Position numbers and translations under genes: made by a program
The notes under the pieces: generated by a model
Told to the model about the DNA's origin: nothing
What the model saw: only the letters and a program-made list of their open reading frames with translations
Database searches by the model: none
Source of the DNA: Mauremys mutica
Taxonomy: Eukaryota; Chordata; Testudines; Geoemydidae
Direction of reading: 5' to 3'
DNA length: 64,000 nt
NCBI RefSeq assembly: GCF_020497125.1
Contig: NC_059077.1
Span: 29,897,340-29,961,339 of the forward strand
Part shown: one piece after another, positions 61,095 through 64,000 of the stretch
Numbering within the stretch: the first letter of the stretch is position 1
How the letters are laid out: each line of letters begins with the position of its first letter

Positions 61095-61275
61095 TGTTAT
61101 ATTTCAGACCCTGTCGAGAAGGAGATTGACATAGACACAGAGTCAACGGATAGAAACCTAGCTGTCTGCTGTACTTGCTTCACTGTTTTTGCAGCAAAAC
61201 TGAAGTGAAAATGAAATGAGGCTTTGCACTGGGGAAGGGAGAGTGCCCAAATATTTTAAGAGGTAGGCCATCAGA
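61095..61275 (-). repeat. 5' LTR of the Gypsy element
   Basis: Homologous to 55130-55296: shared GAGAAGGAGA.TGACA, TGTTTTTGCAG-like and GAGGCTTTGCA blocks. On the minus strand it ends with ATATAACA, followed at once by the primer-binding-like word. It lies against CR1 at 61276. Confidence 0.8.
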
Positions 61276-62124
61276 TCCCCTTTTTTAATTTAAATGCAGC
61301 TATGGTGGGTTCCCTTTGTATTTCCCCCACCTACAAGGGTTTAAATTTCATTATATTAAGGTTGTTGTTACCAAATGGTTCAGCTATATCCACCTCTTGA
61401 ACCAGACCCTGTGTACTATTTTGGACTAAATCAATTACCTCTCCCCTTGTGGGTTCCAGGACTAGCTGCTCCAAGACATGTCAAGACATTTTATCTCTGC
61501 ATCCCACCCTGAGGTTATCTGTTCCCAGTCAATATGGAGGTAGTTGAAATCCCCCAATATTACTGAGTTTTCTATTTTTATAGTATCTCTCATCTTCCTG
61601 AGCAATTCACAATAACCAACCTGGTCAGGTAACCAGTAGTGTATCCCTACTGCTGTACTCTTATTATTCAAGCATGGAATTTCTATCCATAGAGATTCTC
61701 TAATACAGTTCTATTCATTTAAGATTTTTACTCTATTTGACTCTATTCTTTCTTTTGTATCTAGTGCCACTCCCGCACCCTCAGCACAATTTACTCTGCC
61801 ATTCCTATATATTTTGTATCCTGATATTACCATTTCCCACTGATTATCCTCATTCCACCAAGTTTCTGTGATGCCTATTATGTATGTCCTTATTTAATAT
61901 CAGGCACTCAAGTTCACCTATCTTAGTATTTAGATTTCTTTCATTTTTGTACAAGCCCTTATAAAATTTGTCAATATTTAGTTTTCTGCCTTCATGTGAT
62001 GTAATTGAATAGGACTCTTTTTCACTGGACTGTTATGCTTCAGTTCCTACCTGAACCTTATCAACTTGGACCCACTGTCCCAGACAATCTCCCCATACAC
62101 TACCCCTTAACAGTGCCACATTCC

Positions 62125-62460
62125 CAGTAGCTACTAGGGGAACCCAGGTCTGCCCTCTACACTGGATTCAAGCCCAGGGACCCTACAACGAGCAGTTATG
62201 GTCTGCACAGTCCTATCCCTAACTGCTGTGTCTGTGGGCTACTTCCTACCTTAACTTCTCTCACTCTGAGAGTGACTGCAGTTTCTCTCTCTGCAGCCCC
62301 CTTCTTCGCTCAGCTACTAGTTCCTGTCCAGCAGAGCCTCATCTCTAATTAGTCCTCACTGCACCCTGGCTCCTACTCCAGGTGCAGCCTAGGTAGCTAA
62401 TTGGCCCCTGTAGCCACCTTAAACCCTTCAGGCCTTGTATGGGGTGGCCACCACATCACA
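62125..62460. repeat. LTR-like fragment
   Basis: It runs from about AGTAGCTACTAGGGGAACCC through TACACTGGATTCAAGCCCAG to GGGGTGGCCACCACATCACA, the last a CA-type LTR end. It resembles a solo-LTR family seen in turtles. No clean start or flanking duplication, so the identity is tentative. Confidence 0.35.
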
Positions 62461-64000
62461 GCTCCTCCTTTCTCCAAAGGTTCCCCAGTTCCTAATAAAG
62501 CTAAAACCCTTCTCCAAACACCATTATCTTACCCATGCATTGAGACCCTGCAGTTCTGCTGTCTAACTGGTCCTGCACATGGAACTGGAAGCATTTCAGA
62601 GAATCTTACTGTGGAAGTGCTGGACTTTAATCTCTTTCCTAGCCATTTAAATTTGGCCTCCAGTGCCTCTCTTTCAGGCAAAGAATATATATTCCAATAT
62701 TTGTGAAGGATGTTGTGCACATATTTATTGTCCTTTGTGTTATTAATAAAATAACATCATAAAAAATTCACTAAGAATGGCTTAGGGAAAGGATCCCAAA
62801 ATAAAATAGTATAATATTCAGGGTTTGGACATTCTTCTGAATTGTGATGCAAAACTCTGTGTCTAAAAATAAAATCTAATTTAAAAACATATGAAAGGCA
62901 ATTTTTAGTATCCACCAAAAGATGAAAAAGCATCTCTGAATTCTACTTTATCTCATCTACTAATTTTTTTTCAAAAGTATTTTCAGCAGTCTAATTGGGA
63001 CTGCATTGAAGATCAAAATATTGATCATAACTTCTTAAAAAGGAGTCACATTATGTTACCAGGGCCGCTTGGGGCCTTCTTCTGAACTATAAATACACTG
63101 TGACCTTATTATTCATTGATAGCTAGATATTCTCAGGTTACAATCCTTGACCACATGGCACTTTGTCAGACTAACTAATGAAGGAACCCCTAATCTTTAC
63201 TTAATTGAATGACACTGAATAGAGTTTATCTAAGGTTACCTAATCTTAGCCACTGGAACAACTTGCATAATATCTAAGGTAATATTTAACCTCTTAATAG
63301 CCATATTGACATTTGGAAGCCTTATTGATTCATCTAAAATCCCATGTGTTATTTTTCTACGTGGTATGGCAATACTGTTGACTTGAAAGAATGTTTAATT
63401 ACCTCTTTTAATACACCTTTTAATACGGTAATATACTCTTCTCAGACGCAGTGTATATATCTCTTAGAAGTATTCTACTGTGACACAGAGATGCCTTCAT
63501 CTGAAAAATTCTGCTCAGATTGCACAGGAAAAGAACCTGGCTCATTAAAATGTATTTTTTCATCTGTATGTAAATACTGCATTTTCAAGACTTGAAAATA
63601 TAGAGAATTATTCTGAACTGTCAGTAGGGGAATGACTGGATGACTTAATTAGTCTTTTCCATGTCTAATTTCTATGATTTCATGAATGCAGAAGAAAATA
63701 CAATTTTTTTCTCTCTCTTTTCTCTTTCTACCATATTACACTTTTCAGTCAAGCACATAAGACATTCATAATTATGGCATATTAAGAAAACATGCGTAAA
63801 TCAAGACCTTACAGTAAATAAGTAAAGAGAGAGAGAACCAAATTCTACCACCCTTCTTTTGTCCCAAAGGCTATATTCTGTCCCAATTAAAATCCTATGT
63901 AACCAAATAGACTTCAATGGAATTTCATGGGGTGCAAACCAGTGCAAAATTTGATCCTTTATGTCTTTACCTGGCCTGTGGTCCTAGTCCAATTAAGCAC
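62461..64000. other. No recognised gene; palindromic repeat copy near the end
   Basis: AT-rich sequence. A diverged copy of the palindromic repeat (AATTCTACCACCC ... ACTTCAATGGAATTTC ... TTTGATCC) lies at about 63840-63960. Frames at 62401-62706 (+) and 63344-63595 (+) have no known domain. Confidence 0.4.

Larger units (their letters stand above)
55130..61275 (-). mobile_element. Ty3/Gypsy-type LTR retrotransposon, 6.1 kb, nested in CR1
   Basis: Two direct repeats bound the element, at 55130-55296 and 61095-61275. The CR1 flanks TCCTC (55125-55129) and TCCCC (61276-61280) are a 5 bp duplication with one change. The minus strand order is LTR, primer-binding-like TTGGTGACACAGGA next to the 5' LTR, gag, protease, RT, RNase H, integrase, LTR, which is the Ty3/Gypsy order. 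All frames are broken. A Harbinger MITE, a hAT MITE and an R2-like LINE fragment are inserted inside. It is an old, dead copy. Confidence 0.87.
53057..62100 (-). pseudogene. Second CR1 LINE copy, split by a Ty3/Gypsy element
   Basis: CR1 on the minus strand in two blocks. Block 53057-55129 holds the RT: a KSPGPDGIHPRVLKELKEE block (within 54668-54303), LLGKSQQGFSKRKSYLTNL (54285-54064), and the catalytic box at 53849-53841, which reads FAND where CR1 has FADD. The C-terminal region runs down to 53057. Block 61276-62100 holds the endonuclease region, with VILGDFNYLHIDWE inside 61671-61462. Between them lies the 6.1 kb Gypsy element. The Asp-to-Asn change and several frameshifts show the copy is inactive. 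The 3' end is lost at 53057. Confidence 0.88.

Overview
The window looks like non-coding nuclear DNA of a reptile, most likely a cryptodiran turtle. The evidence is a tRNA-derived turtle SINE with A and B boxes, many CR1 LINE copies of the turtle type, hAT and PIF/Harbinger DNA transposons with their MITEs, RTE and R2-like LINE remnants, Ty3/Gypsy remnants and solo LTRs. I recognise no host protein-coding exon, rRNA, tRNA gene, CRISPR array or bacterial-type operon. Most open frames are chance frames or frames inside repeats. Family names come from recognition of sequence and encoded motifs, not from a database search.

Layout. Bases 1-13450 are mostly AT-rich unrecognised DNA with an LTR-like repeat (1101-2031), a decayed hAT MITE, two old SINE-like repeats and several copies of a short palindromic repeat. 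Bases 13455-22470 hold CR1 3' pieces, four hAT elements with 8 bp target duplications (one nested in a SINE) and a Gypsy gag-protease remnant with a SCAN-like capsid. Bases 22475-28291 are one CR1 copy on the + strand split by five later insertions: two solo LTRs, an RTE-type LINE, a hAT MITE and a short retroposed repeat. A 912 bp solo LTR lies at 30548-31459.

Bases 36743-41518 are a 4.8 kb PIF/Harbinger transposon flanked by TTA. It carries the two expected genes, convergently arranged: a Myb/SANT-like DNA-binding protein (two exons, frame intact across the splice) and a DDE transposase in one frame broken only by two TGA codons. It is the best-preserved coding locus in the window. A MITE at 56382-56613 shares its asymmetric ends.

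Bases 53057-62100 are a second CR1, on the - strand, split by a 6.1 kb Ty3/Gypsy element (55130-61275) with two short LTRs and a degraded gag-pro-RT-integrase. That element is itself invaded by the Harbinger MITE, a hAT MITE and a fragment of an R2-like LINE with a restriction-like endonuclease motif. The rest is unrecognised AT-rich sequence. The genes here serve transposition only; the interest lies in the order of insertions and in the nearly intact Harbinger.
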